The position numbers and the translations under genes were made by a program. A DNA stretch of 64,000 bases from the NCBI GenBank assembly GCA_902594235.1, contig CACJLJ010000001.1, positions 124,001 to 188,000 on the forward strand, written 5' to 3'. Below are positions 47,161 through 59,667 of this stretch, piece after piece. How positions within the stretch are numbered: position 1 is the stretch's first letter; every line of letters starts with the position of its first letter. The stretch comes from an uncultured Pelagibacteraceae bacterium (GTDB taxonomy: Bacteria > Pseudomonadota > Alphaproteobacteria > Pelagibacterales > Pelagibacteraceae). The notes beneath the pieces are model-generated. The model made no database searches, was not told where the DNA came from, and saw only the letters and a program-made list of their open reading frames with translations.

Positions 47161-47920
47161 TTTTAATAAATATTAAAAAAATACCGCTAATTAAAAAAAT
47201 TATACTTATTAGTTGTCCCATAGTTAACCCAAACATCAAATAACCCAATTGTTCATCTGGAGATCTGTAAAATTCAATTACAAATCTAAATATGGAATAA
47301 AAAGTTAAAAAAATTCCTGAAATTTTACCGGGAATATTTAAAAACCCTTTTTTTCTAAAATAAAGTAAAATCAAAAACAAAATTAAACCTTCAAAAATTG
47401 CCTCATATAATTGAGATGGATGTCTATAGATTTCGTCAATCTTAATAAATTTAACTCCCCAAGGAAGATTGGTTTCTGTGCCATATAATTCAGAGTTTAT
47501 AAAATTAGAAATCCTTCCAAAAAATATTCCAATTGGGGCGACAATTGCAACTATATCTAAATAGCTAAATGGATTATGATTGTTTTTTTTAGAAAACCAA
47601 ACTGTTACCAAAATAATTCCTAAAATACCGCCGTGAAAAGACATTCCTCCTTCCCAAACTTTGAAAATATCTATTAAATTTTTTAAATAATAATCTAAAT
47701 TATAAAATAATACATATCCAAGCCTCCCACCAAAAATAATTCCTAAAATAACATAAGTGATGTAATCATCGAATTTTTCTTTAATTTGGTTATTTTCTAT
47801 AAAAATTTTTTTACTTGTAATCCAACCGACAATTATTCCAGCAATGTATGCTAAAGAATACCATCTTATTTCTAAAGAAAAAAGTTCGATCGCAACTGGG
47901 TCAAAATTATTAGTGAACAT
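47138..47920 (-). CDS. lgt: Prolipoprotein diacylglyceryl transferase
   Basis: Membrane enzyme adding diacylglycerol to lipobox Cys. The key motifs are seen: WYSLAYIAGI near residue 20, EGGMSFHGGILGIIL near 90, and GRISNFINSELYG near 135 (Lgt signature). YRHPSQLYEAIFEGL follows. The length of 260 aa is typical, with seven hydrophobic helices. It leads the minus-strand block down to ychF. Confidence 0.96.
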   Translation of the reverse strand: MFTNNFDPVAIELFSLEIRWYSLAYIAGIIVGWITSKKIFIENNQIKEKFDDYITYVILGIIFGGRLGYVLFYNLDYYLKNLIDIFKVWEGGMSFHGGILGIILVTVWFSKKNNHNPFSYLDIVAIVAPIGIFFGRISNFINSELYGTETNLPWGVKFIKIDEIYRHPSQLYEAIFEGLILFLILLYFRKKGFLNIPGKISGIFLTFYSIFRFVIEFYRSPDEQLGYLMFGLTMGQLISIIFLISGIFLIFIKNEIKTKI

Positions 47921-47971
47921 TTTTAAATAATAATTATAAATTTAAATTATAATAAGTTACTATATAAATAT

Positions 47972-48223
47972 ATGAAAAATTCAAAGTTTGTTATTGATAG
48001 ATTATCAAGGCTATTCGAGCAAGGTATTGTTTCTTCAAAAGATTTAAAAAATGAATTATTTACAATTTTGAAATCAAAAAGAGATGAGCTTGTTTTTAAA
48101 TTAAAATTAACAAGTAAAGATGAATTTGAAGTTTTATCAAAAAGAGTAGAAAACTTAGAAAAAAAAATAGAAAAGATAAAAATTAAAAAAAAAACGAAAT
48201 TTAAACAGGCAAAAAAATCCTAA
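47972..48223 (+). CDS. ubiK: UbiK-like accessory factor (BMFP domain)
   Basis: An 83-aa protein whose layout fits the UbiK/BMFP family, which supports aerobic ubiquinone synthesis in Proteobacteria. The N-terminal helix LSRLFEQGIVSSKDLKNEL is followed by a Lys-rich coiled coil containing TSKDEFEVLSKRVENLEKKIEKI. The tail is almost all Lys. It is divergent from lgt with a 51-base gap. Its last 23 bases overlap the histidine kinase gene on the opposite strand. Confidence 0.77.
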   Translation: MKNSKFVIDRLSRLFEQGIVSSKDLKNELFTILKSKRDELVFKLKLTSKDEFEVLSKRVENLEKKIEKIKIKKKTKFKQAKKS

Positions 48224-49520
48224 CTTCTAAACCATTTATTTTTGATTTATCTAATCTTATATTCCCTCCATGTGACCTGATAATATCCGATGCTATTGAT
48301 AATCCCAATCCTACACTTGACTTAGAGTCAGCTCGACCTTTATTAATTTTATAAAATGGTTTAAATACATTTTCATATTCACTCTCTGGTATACCAGGGC
48401 CATCATCCTCAACTTTAATGAATATGTTGTTATTATTTTTTGTGAGTTCTAAATTAACTTTTTTCCCATATTTAATTGAATTGTCTATTAAGTTATTTAT
48501 ACATCTTTTTATTAAATTTTTTCTTCCGTTATAATAAATTCTTGGCATTAAAATTGTTGATAAATTTTTATTATCATATTTTTTTGTTATTTCATTTATT
48601 AGATCAGTTAAATTAAACATTTCATCTTTTTCTTGAAAAGAAGATTTCGTGAATTGAAGATATTCATTAAGCATTTTTTCCATTTCATTGATATCTTCTG
48701 CAAGTTTATCCGCTAATTCTTTATCTTTTATAAAAGCTATTTGTAATTTCATTCTTGTAAGTGGTGTTCTCAAATCATGACTTATTCCCGAAAGCATTTC
48801 AGATCTTTGATTTAAGTGTCTAATTATCCTTTTTCGCATTTTATCAAATTCATAACCTGCTTGTCTTATCTCAGAAGCTCCAGATGGTTTAAATTCCTCA
48901 ATTTCCTCACCTTTGCCAAATTTTTCTGCCGCTCTGGCTAGATTGGTAATTGGTCTAGTTTGATTTTTAAGAAATATTAAAGAGATTAAAACCATTATTA
49001 ACGCAGGAACAGTTATCCATAGTGCAAAAATTCTAGCTGATGAACTTGTAATTCTATCTCTAGGTACTAAAAACTTAAAATAACCAGTTTCATATTTTAT
49101 TTTAATATCAATTAACTCTTTATAATTTGTAGTATCGAACCAAAAATTATCCTGATTAAATCTTGATTTCAATTCGCGTCTTAAAGTTCTATCTATCGGG
49201 CTAAACCATCTTTCGTTATATTCAAAGTTAAAATTTGGATCATCGACAAACTCGAAATTTAAATCCTGATATAAAGAAAAAATATTTGCTATTTCTTCAT
49301 TATTATATTTTTCATCATTATAAAATTCTAAAAAAGTACTTATCTCATTCACTAGAGCTCTTGTCATACCTTTTGATGTTTTAATCCAAAGACTATCAAA
49401 AAATACTATTGTTATTATAAGTTGCAAAACTAATACAGGAACAGCAACTATTAATAATGCTCTATAAAATAATCGTTTAGGAAGTATATTTTTAATTAAT
49501 TTATTCAATCCAGAGAACAT
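48201..49520 (-). CDS. Two-component sensor histidine kinase (EnvZ-like)
   Basis: Inner-membrane kinase. From the chosen start, helix one is about 19-41, the periplasmic domain about 42-162 and helix two about 163-185, followed by HAMP. The phospho-acceptor His is H248 in SGISHDLRTPLTR. The N box (NNLIDNSIKYG), G1 (EDDGPGIPE) and G2 (GLGLSIA) are intact. The ATG at 49520 has a strong GGAGAAGG five bases upstream; a farther in-frame ATG (49568) lacks this and would overlap more of the regulator. Length 439 aa. The signal is unknown. Confidence 0.9.
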   Translation of the reverse strand: MFSGLNKLIKNILPKRLFYRALLIVAVPVLVLQLIITIVFFDSLWIKTSKGMTRALVNEISTFLEFYNDEKYNNEEIANIFSLYQDLNFEFVDDPNFNFEYNERWFSPIDRTLRRELKSRFNQDNFWFDTTNYKELIDIKIKYETGYFKFLVPRDRITSSSARIFALWITVPALIMVLISLIFLKNQTRPITNLARAAEKFGKGEEIEEFKPSGASEIRQAGYEFDKMRKRIIRHLNQRSEMLSGISHDLRTPLTRMKLQIAFIKDKELADKLAEDINEMEKMLNEYLQFTKSSFQEKDEMFNLTDLINEITKKYDNKNLSTILMPRIYYNGRKNLIKRCINNLIDNSIKYGKKVNLELTKNNNNIFIKVEDDGPGIPESEYENVFKPFYKINKGRADSKSSVGLGLSIASDIIRSHGGNIRLDKSKINGLEVRIFLPV

Positions 49521-50178
49521 ATCCTTCTCCTCTAATTGTTTGTAAGAATTTTGGATTTTTTGGATCAATTTCTATTTTTTTTCTTAATCTTGTTATAATA
49601 ACATCTACCGACCTTTCTTTATCTAAATTAATTAACATTCCTATATCATCTCTTGCGAAAATTTTACCAGGATTATTTATCATTTTTTCTAAGATAACTT
49701 TTTCTGTATTATTAATCTTATACTCATTATTACCTTTTTTTATTATAAGTTTATTCAGATCTATTTTTAAATCATTAAACTCAATAATTCTTTTTTGATC
49801 GATCTTTTTTGTTTTATTTAATATATTATTAATTCTTAAAATTAGTTCTTTTGGTTCAAAAGGTTTAGGAAGATAATCGTCAGCTCCAATTTGCAGTCCT
49901 TCAATTCTTTCATCGGGCTCTCCCTTTGCAGTTAATAGAATTATTGGAGCATCAAGTTTTTTTTTGTTTTCCTCAATAAAATCCAGTCCACTTTTACCAG
50001 GCATCATGATATCTAAAATAATCAAATCAAAATTAATTATATCAATTTTTTTTTCTGCCTCTTCTGCGTTTTCAGCTGTTGAGACTAAAAAATTATTTTC
50101 ATTAAGATATTTTTTTACTAAAGATCTAATGCCGTTATCATCATCAACAACTAATATATGTGCTATAAAATTATCCAT
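49501..50178 (-). CDS. Response regulator, OmpR/PhoB family
   Basis: Transcription factor controlled by the kinase encoded just downstream. The receiver domain (about 1-120) has VVDDDNGIR, the phospho-acceptor Asp56 in LDIMMPG and Lys105 in KPF. A winged-helix DNA-binding domain fills the remainder, ending RLRKKIEIDPKNPKFLQTIRGEGYVL. The length of 225 aa is typical. It overlaps the kinase by 20 bases and the marR gene by 8. Naming it OmpR in the strict sense would be overreach. Confidence 0.93.
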   Translation of the reverse strand: MDNFIAHILVVDDDNGIRSLVKKYLNENNFLVSTAENAEEAEKKIDIINFDLIILDIMMPGKSGLDFIEENKKKLDAPIILLTAKGEPDERIEGLQIGADDYLPKPFEPKELILRINNILNKTKKIDQKRIIEFNDLKIDLNKLIIKKGNNEYKINNTEKVILEKMINNPGKIFARDDIGMLINLDKERSVDVIITRLRKKIEIDPKNPKFLQTIRGEGYVLWIE

Positions 50179-50608
50179 TTATAATTTTTTTTAATACATT
50201 TTCAAAACTAATGACCTCCTCTGAACTAGAGTTTAATAATGCATTATAAATTCTTTTTTTTTGTAAAATAAAGATTTCATCAAATATTTTTTTACCTTTT
50301 TGATTAAGATAAATATGTTTTACTCTAGTATCCTGTTCATCTTTTTTAAAGATAATAATTTCTAATTTAATTAAATCCTTTAAAACTCTATTTAGGCTCT
50401 GTTTTGTGACTTTTAACTTTTTTAGTAATTCGGATATTGAAATTCCTTCATACATTGATAGCAAATGAATTACCTTTTGATGAGCCAACCCTATTGAATA
50501 TTTTTCAAGAATTTTTTTCGAGTCTGAAAATGTTTCTCTATATCCCACAAATAATTTTTCAATTAATTCTTTTAATTGATCGTCTTTTAGATATAAAAGT
50601 TCTTTCAT
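50171..50608 (-). CDS. MarR-family transcriptional regulator
   Basis: Winged-helix regulator. GISISELLKKLKVTKQSLNRVLKDLIKLEII near residues 55-84 is the helix-turn-helix and wing start, and DEQDTRVKHIYLNQKGKKIF is the wing. At 145 aa it is standard. It overlaps the response regulator by eight bases, so all three regulatory genes form one operon led by marR. It faces ilvE across a 76-base gap with interleaved promoters. The ligand is unknown. Confidence 0.9.
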   Translation of the reverse strand: MKELLYLKDDQLKELIEKLFVGYRETFSDSKKILEKYSIGLAHQKVIHLLSMYEGISISELLKKLKVTKQSLNRVLKDLIKLEIIIFKKDEQDTRVKHIYLNQKGKKIFDEIFILQKKRIYNALLNSSSEEVISFENVLKKIING

Positions 50609-50623
50609 TATAGGTAAGTTATA

Positions 50624-50652
50624 TTGACATATTATAGATACAAAGATATTTT
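50624..50652 (+). promoter_or_regulatory. Candidate ilvE promoter
   Basis: A perfect -35 TTGACA (50624-50629), a 17-base spacer and TATTTT (50647-50652) point toward ilvE, whose ATG follows 33 bases later. It is one of the best sigma70-type matches I saw in the window. It overlaps the divergent promoter of the marR operon. Confidence 0.55.
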
Positions 50653-50659
50653 TTGTTAA
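50631..50659 (-). promoter_or_regulatory. Candidate promoter of the marR operon
   Basis: On the minus strand TTAACA (50654-50659), a 17-base spacer and a perfect TATAAT (50631-50636) point toward marR, whose ATG is at 50608. It shares most of its length with the ilvE promoter, so two polymerases could not occupy both. Confidence 0.55.
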
Positions 50660-50684
50660 TAACTTTTTTTTTAAATTTCAAAAA

Positions 50685-51566
50685 ATGATACCTTACGATA
50701 AGAGATCAGGAAAAATATGGTACAATGGGGATCTGGTTGATTGGTCAGATGTCAAAGTTCATGTACTGAGCCATGGTTTACATTACGCGAGTTGTGTGTT
50801 TGAAGGTGAGAGAGTTTATGATGGCTCAATATTTAAATTAGAGGAACATACCTCGAGACTATTTTATTCTGCAAAAAGGATGGGCATTGATATTCCTTAT
50901 AGTGAGGAGCAAATAAATGATGCTTCGAAAAAAATAATTGCAATACAAAAAATTGAAAATGGATATGTGAGACCAGTAGTTTGGAGGGGTAGTGAAATGA
51001 TGGCTATTTCTGCACAACATACAAAAATTCATGTTGCAATTGCAACATGGGAGTGGGGATCATATTTTGATCCAAAGTTGAAAGTAGAGGGAATTAAATT
51101 GAATATATCAAATTGGAGAAGACCTGCGCCAAATACAATTCCTTGGGATACAAAAGCATCTGGTCTTTACATGATTTGCACTCTATCAAAGCATGAAGCT
51201 GAAAAACAGGGCTATACAGACTCACTCATGCTTGATCATGAGGGAAATATTGCAGAAGCAACAGGAGCAAATATTTTTTTTAAAGATAAAAATAATGAAT
51301 TGCATACACCAATACCAGACTCTTTTTTAGATGGAATTACCAGAAGAACTGTAATTGAAATAGCCAAGTCAAAGAATATCAAAGTTCATGAAAGAAAAAT
51401 TAGTCCAAATGAACTTTCAAATTTTGTGGGATGTTTTTTAACTGGAACAGCTGCTGAGGTTACTCCAGTCTCTTGTATTGCTGAAAATCAGTTTAAAGTT
51501 TGTGAAATGATTATTGATTTAAATAAAAGCTATCAAGCTTTAGTCAAAAAGAAAAAAGCTGCTTAA
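50685..51566 (+). CDS. ilvE: Branched-chain amino acid aminotransferase
   Basis: PLP class IV transaminase for the final step of Leu, Ile and Val synthesis. WYNGDLVDW, LHYASCVFEGERVY and the PLP Lys in PWDTKASGLYM (near residue 155-165) fit IlvE. EATGANIFF and FLTGTAAEVTPV near the C-terminus bind cofactor and substrate. The length of 293 aa is typical. The stop interlocks with pgsA in a shared TTAA. Confidence 0.93.
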   Translation: MIPYDKRSGKIWYNGDLVDWSDVKVHVLSHGLHYASCVFEGERVYDGSIFKLEEHTSRLFYSAKRMGIDIPYSEEQINDASKKIIAIQKIENGYVRPVVWRGSEMMAISAQHTKIHVAIATWEWGSYFDPKLKVEGIKLNISNWRRPAPNTIPWDTKASGLYMICTLSKHEAEKQGYTDSLMLDHEGNIAEATGANIFFKDKNNELHTPIPDSFLDGITRRTVIEIAKSKNIKVHERKISPNELSNFVGCFLTGTAAEVTPVSCIAENQFKVCEMIIDLNKSYQALVKKKKAA

Positions 51567-52147
51567 TCTTTATTATCTTCTGATATAGCGTGGTCAATTC
51601 CTTTTCGCATATATTCATAACCGGTAAATAGCGTTAAAGCTGCTGAAAGCCATAATAAAATAATACCAATAGTTTGGGCATTATAATCTTGAAAATTTAT
51701 AATCTTATTTCCAGTCTCACCCGAAAGTAAAAGAGCAATTGAAACCATTTGTAAAATTGTTTTTAATTTAGCTAAGTTAGAAACAGGTAGCTTAATTTTT
51801 CCTTTTGCTAAAAATTCTCTTAAACCAGAAATAAGTATTTCTCTAGTTAAGATAATTATTGCTGCGATAACTTCGTAGTTACGAATAGTTCCATCCATCA
51901 CTAAAAGAATAAGAGCAGTTGCAATAATTATTTTATCTGCAATTGGATCTAGTAATTCACCCAGTTTTGACTCTTGCCCTAAAAATCTAGCTAACATTCC
52001 ATCTAAAAAATCTGTGAACGAAGCGACTATGAATAAAATTAATGCTGTTAAATCTCCATAGAAACCTGGCAAATAAAAAGCCAAAACAAAAAAAGGAACT
52101 ATTAAAATTCTTCCTACAGTAAGAATGTTTGGTATTTTTTTTAGCAT
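51563..52147 (-). CDS. pgsA: CDP-diacylglycerol-glycerol-3-phosphate 3-phosphatidyltransferase
   Basis: Membrane enzyme that makes phosphatidylglycerol phosphate. The CDP-alcohol phosphotransferase motif D-G-x2-A-R-x8-G-x3-D-x3-D is present (DFLDGMLARFLGQESKLGELLDPIADK, given here across residues about 46-72). The N-terminus PNILTVGRILIVPFF is typical. The length is 194 aa. It follows uvrC by six bases; uvrC-pgsA adjacency is common in alphaproteobacteria. Confidence 0.95.
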   Translation of the reverse strand: MLKKIPNILTVGRILIVPFFVLAFYLPGFYGDLTALILFIVASFTDFLDGMLARFLGQESKLGELLDPIADKIIIATALILLVMDGTIRNYEVIAAIIILTREILISGLREFLAKGKIKLPVSNLAKLKTILQMVSIALLLSGETGNKIINFQDYNAQTIGIILLWLSAALTLFTGYEYMRKGIDHAISEDNKD

Positions 52148-52153
52148 ATCTTT

Positions 52154-53989
52154 TTATTCGTGAAAAAAATTATATATCTTTTTTGCAACTTTTTCCTCAA
52201 CACCTTCTACAGATTTGATCTCATCTAGGCTCGCAGATTCAACAGATCTTGCCGAGCCAAAATGATTTAATAATGCTCTTTTTCTTACAGAGCCTATTCC
52301 TTCAATTTGATCAAGCAATGATTTGCTGATTCCTTTTTTCCTTTTAGCTCTATGAGCACTTATTGCAAATCTGTGAGATTCATCTCTAATTCTTTGAAGA
52401 AAAAAGAGAGTAGGGTCATTTTTTGCAAATTTAAATTCTTTACCATTATGGAAAAAAACTTCATTACCACTATTTCTTTGTTTTCCTTTGGCTATCGCGA
52501 CTATTGGTAAATCATGAAGCCCCAGTTCATTTAGAGTTTCTCTTGCAACAGAGTACTGGCCTTTTCCACCATCAATAAGGACTAAATCAGGAAAAGTTAG
52601 GTAATTATCTTTTTCTTGGATAGCTCTTTTAAATCTTCGATTTAGTACTTCACGCATCATGCCATAGTCATCTTGTTCATTCTTCTGAATTTTAATGTTA
52701 AATTTTCTATATCTTTTTTTAACAAATCCTTCGTCTCCATAAGCGATCAACGCACCAACACTATTGGTTCCTTGGATATGACTATTATCATAAACTTCTA
52801 TCAAATTAATATTTGTTTCAAGATTAAATTTATTTGCTACTGCATCAAATAATTCTCTATTATTCTGACTTTCATAAAGTTTTCTAGTTAGGCTATCTTT
52901 AGCATTTTTAATTGCCTGATTAATTACTTTTAACTTTGATCCTTTCTTTGCAATGGATATATCGATTTGTTTTTCTTCTTTTTGAGAAAGAGTTTTTTCA
53001 ATTAAAATTTTTTCTTTGATTTCTTCAGATAGTATAATTGATGATGGAACACTTTTATTTTCGTAAAATTGAGAAACAAACGAATTTAATATATCACTTA
53101 GTTTTTCATCAGGATCATGCTTTGGAAAAAAGGCTTGATTACCCCAATTTTGTTTTGATCGATAAAAGAAAACCTGAATGCAAGTTTTACCAGACTCTTT
53201 ATAACCAGCGATTACATCAGCTTCAATTAAATTTGCTTCATTAATTCTTTGTGATGATTGAATAATATTCAAAGATTTTATTCTATCTCTTAAGATTACA
53301 GCTTTTTCAAAATCTAAATTATCACTTGCCTTTTCCATTTGGTCTGAGAGACTTTTTTGTATTTTTCTTGATTTACCAGATACAAATTCAATCGCATCAT
53401 CGACTGTTTTTTTATAGTCATCTTTTTCTATATACCCAACACATGGACCAGAACATCTTTTGATTTGGTATAAAATACAAGGGCGCTCTCTATTTTTAAA
53501 AACTGTATCATCACAAACTCTTAAGTGAAAAATTTTTTGTATCATTTTTATAGTCCAATTTGCAGATCCAGCAGATGCAAATGGACCAAAATAAAAACCT
53601 TCTTTCGTTTTTTTCCCTCTATGTCTTTTTATTTGTGGCCATTTATCTTTATTACCAATAAAAATAAATGGAAAAGACTTATCATCTCTTAAAAGAATAT
53701 TAAATTTTGGTTTATATTTTTTGATTAAATTCGCTTCAAGAAGTAGAGCTTCACTTTCATTTGATGTAGTTGTTATCTCAAGTTTTCTAGTTTGAGATAA
53801 CATTCTTTCAGTTCTTATAATATGATTTTTTTCTGCTACATAACTTTTAAGTCTGTTAGGTAAATTTTTTGCTTTACCCACATAGAGAATATCCCCTTTA
53901 TCATTTAACATTCTGTACACACCAGGAAGTTTAGGAATTAGAGGTAGTTCCTTTTTTATTACTTCTTTACCAATTTCAGAACTTATCAT
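52154..53989 (-). CDS. uvrC: Excinuclease ABC subunit C
   Basis: Makes both incisions in nucleotide excision repair. The GIY-YIG domain has [22 protein letters not shown] near residues 23-44. UvrBC-binding helices lie mid-protein. The RNase H-like C-terminal nuclease has [20 protein letters not shown] and [10 protein letters not shown], and tandem HhH motifs end the chain. I start at the ATG giving [10 protein letters not shown] (611 aa); an earlier ATG adds ten codons. It overlaps folB by 14 bases. UvrB is encoded nearby on the same strand. Confidence 0.96.
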   Translation of the reverse strand: MISSEIGKEVIKKELPLIPKLPGVYRMLNDKGDILYVGKAKNLPNRLKSYVAEKNHIIRTERMLSQTRKLEITTTSNESEALLLEANLIKKYKPKFNILLRDDKSFPFIFIGNKDKWPQIKRHRGKKTKEGFYFGPFASAGSANWTIKMIQKIFHLRVCDDTVFKNRERPCILYQIKRCSGPCVGYIEKDDYKKTVDDAIEFVSGKSRKIQKSLSDQMEKASDNLDFEKAVILRDRIKSLNIIQSSQRINEANLIEADVIAGYKESGKTCIQVFFYRSKQNWGNQAFFPKHDPDEKLSDILNSFVSQFYENKSVPSSIILSEEIKEKILIEKTLSQKEEKQIDISIAKKGSKLKVINQAIKNAKDSLTRKLYESQNNRELFDAVANKFNLETNINLIEVYDNSHIQGTNSVGALIAYGDEGFVKKRYRKFNIKIQKNEQDDYGMMREVLNRRFKRAIQEKDNYLTFPDLVLIDGGKGQYSVARETLNELGLHDLPIVAIAKGKQRNSGNEVFFHNGKEFKFAKNDPTLFFLQRIRDESHRFAISAHRAKRKKGISKSLLDQIEGIGSVRKRALLNHFGSARSVESASLDEIKSVEGVEEKVAKKIYNFFHE

Positions 53990-54401
53990 GACTTCTTTTT
54001 TTGGTAATTTGTATACCAACAGATGAACATTGTTTTAAAATTTCTAATTTTTCAATTTTAAGCATTATTTTACCTATCCTCTTATCTTTAAAAAGTTCAT
54101 CAAAGACTGCTTCAGCTAAAGTTTCTAAGAAATTATAGTGCTTTTTTTTAATAAGTTTTTTTATTAATTTTACAATAGTTGCATAATTCACAATGGACCT
54201 AAGATCTTTATCGTTTGAGGGCTTTTTATCTTGATAATCAATTTCCAAACTAAATTTTACTTTTTGTGCTTTCTCTTTTTCAAAATCATAATAACCAAGC
54301 TTTAAATCTAGAATAAGCTCATTAATGAGAATTTTTTTCTCATAATTAAATAAGCTTTTGTTTTTATCTATTTTTACAACTTTGAGATTATTTTTTTTCA
54401 T
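53976..54401 (-). CDS. folB: Dihydroneopterin aldolase
   Basis: Folate-pathway enzyme of the T-fold. The segment [25 protein letters not shown] (residues about 25-49) aligns with the FolB N-terminus. [29 protein letters not shown] near 78-106 contains the catalytic-region Glu and Leu-Glu-Thr. The length of 141 aa is slightly longer than usual (about 120), owing to a 20-residue N-terminal extension. It stands between an exported hydrolase and uvrC. Confidence 0.85.
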   Translation of the reverse strand: MKKNNLKVVKIDKNKSLFNYEKKILINELILDLKLGYYDFEKEKAQKVKFSLEIDYQDKKPSNDKDLRSIVNYATIVKLIKKLIKKKHYNFLETLAEAVFDELFKDKRIGKIMLKIEKLEILKQCSSVGIQITKKRSHDKF

Positions 54402-55535
54402 TTAGAGTAAATTTTCCTTAAAGAAATTGATAAATTGAGGCATATATACATTCATATTATCTCCACCTATTGTTACACCTTTAGAGAGACACTTTTCTTT
54501 TTTCATAGCTTTAAAAATTTTTTTAAAAGTTTTTCTTGGTTGATTTTGAGCAGCTTCATACCAAGCCTCTTCACTTGGATAAATCTTATATTTATCTATT
54601 AGCCATTCTTTCCATATTGGATTAGTAACAATGCCGTTATTATCAACATATACATCTGGACAATCATGAAGAGTCATCGCCATTTTTTCTCTCCAAGGTT
54701 TTTTACCTGCATGCCATACATGATACCAACCATCTTTAATATCAATTTTTACTTTTCCTGGAGGAGCTTTAATTCTCTCTGCGTGTTCTTTACAAAACTT
54801 AGCTAAAGTCCAATCATCTGCACCTCCGTGTACTACAAGTAAAGTCGTGTTAGACGTTAATTCTGGTTCCGCAAAAAAACCAGCCATTCTACATTCAGCT
54901 GCTTCTGGTAGAATTGCATCAAAACCTTTCGTGCCTTCAAGAAATTTTGAAGTAAATTTTACATCAGCTAAAAACAAGGAGTTAGTTCCACCCCTCGAGT
55001 GACCTGTGGTTCCAAATTTTCCATTAGATCTTGGATGTGATTGTAAAACTTTTAGTGCCATTATTGCATCAATAGCACCATTAATTAGAGGAACTTTAGA
55101 CTGATCTCTCCAAGTTGCTCTTGCACCTCTAGGACAAAAATTATCTATAAATAATACACCAATACCATTTTCTAAAAGATTTTGTGTTGCGTGATAAACA
55201 AAGTCATTCCATACATAATCGCCTGGGCCGCCACTGCTATGAGTATAAATTACTATCGGAACTTTATCAGTTCCTTTTGGTAATTGTAAATATCCTGTAA
55301 TCTCAATTGGATTTCTGAGATGTCCATCTATTAATACTGTTCTTTGATCAAATCCAGTATATGAATTAAATTTTATTATCTCTCCACCTTTGTGAGTCTT
55401 TAATTTAGCAATACCATTCAACATTGATTTTTTTTTAGTACAATTTGTCTTAGAGTCAAAATTTATATTTGTTGAATGTGCTAAAAGATTTGTTGTAAAA
55501 AAAATAGCAAGTATTACAAGTATTACTTTTTTCAT
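54402..55535 (-). CDS. Exported alpha/beta hydrolase (dienelactone-hydrolase-like)
   Basis: A signal peptide (about 1-19, LAIFFTTNLLA) leads to an alpha/beta hydrolase domain. The nucleophile elbow is GHSRGG near residues 178-183, the likely catalytic Asp is in VHGGADDWT near 237-245, and the His is in WYHVWHAG. YTHSSGGPGDY near 97 would form the oxyanion region. The 377-aa length is longer than plain dienelactone hydrolases. The substrate is unknown, and a periplasmic ester or lactone is likely. The start overlaps the SDR stop by four bases. Zero bases separate it from folB. Confidence 0.78.
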   Translation of the reverse strand: MKKVILVILAIFFTTNLLAHSTNINFDSKTNCTKKKSMLNGIAKLKTHKGGEIIKFNSYTGFDQRTVLIDGHLRNPIEITGYLQLPKGTDKVPIVIYTHSSGGPGDYVWNDFVYHATQNLLENGIGVLFIDNFCPRGARATWRDQSKVPLINGAIDAIMALKVLQSHPRSNGKFGTTGHSRGGTNSLFLADVKFTSKFLEGTKGFDAILPEAAECRMAGFFAEPELTSNTTLLVVHGGADDWTLAKFCKEHAERIKAPPGKVKIDIKDGWYHVWHAGKKPWREKMAMTLHDCPDVYVDNNGIVTNPIWKEWLIDKYKIYPSEEAWYEAAQNQPRKTFKKIFKAMKKEKCLSKGVTIGGDNMNVYMPQFINFFKENLL

Positions 55536-56268
55536 TCTTTTCCTTTCATTATATCAGGTGTTTGCCAATTTAAGCTTTGACCACTATCAATTGCTAAAAC
55601 TTGACCTGTAATAGAACTGTTTTTTATAAAAAAGTCAACTGCATTACAAATCTCATTGACATCAACTTGCTGCTTAAGTGGTGTAGCTAAATATTGACTT
55701 TTAAAATGTTTTTCCGATTGTCTTTTATTTTTAATTGTTGGTCCAGGTGCTATTCCATTAACTCTTATGTTTGGTGATAAACTCATCGCACTTGTTTTGG
55801 TAAAAGTATAAAGGCCAGTTTTACTTAATGTGTATGAAAAAAAATACGGAGTAAGCTTAAATACTCTTTGATCAATTATATTGATAATATTGTTATTTTT
55901 GCCTCTGATATTTTTTGAAAACTCTTTTGATAAAAGAGCAGGGGCCTTAAGATTTGTAGAAATATGCTTTTCCCAACTTTTAGTGGTAAAATTTTCCAAT
56001 TTATCATTTTCAAATAATGAGGCATTGTTCACTAGACAGTCAAAAAATTTCATTTTTGATTTTGAGAATTTAATAATTTTAATGATATCTTTTTCCTTAC
56101 TAAGATCTCCTTTAACCAAATAAATTTTTGTTCCATAATTTTGAAGTTTTTTCTTTAGATTTTCAGCTTTTGATTTAGATTTATGGTATTGAATTACAAT
56201 TTGTTTATTTGGACCTGATAATTTTTTAGCTATAGCAGCACCAATTCTTGTTGCTCCACCAGTAATAA

Positions 56269-56287
<19 letters not shown>
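55532..56287 (-). CDS. Short-chain dehydrogenase/reductase, pteridine-reductase-like
   Basis: NAD(P)H-dependent reductase. The cofactor motif TGGATRIG at residues 9-16 has the Arg seen in pteridine reductases and Fol[11 protein letters not shown] lies near 87-96, and the catalytic Tyr-x3-Lys is in YTLSKTGLY near 157-165. [11 protein letters not shown] follows. The length of 251 aa is typical. It overlaps uvrB by 19 bases. Because folB is two genes downstream, a dihydrofolate or dihydropteridine reductase role is possible; a generic 3-oxoacyl reductase is the alternative. Confidence 0.82.
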
Positions 56288-59667
<3,380 letters not shown>

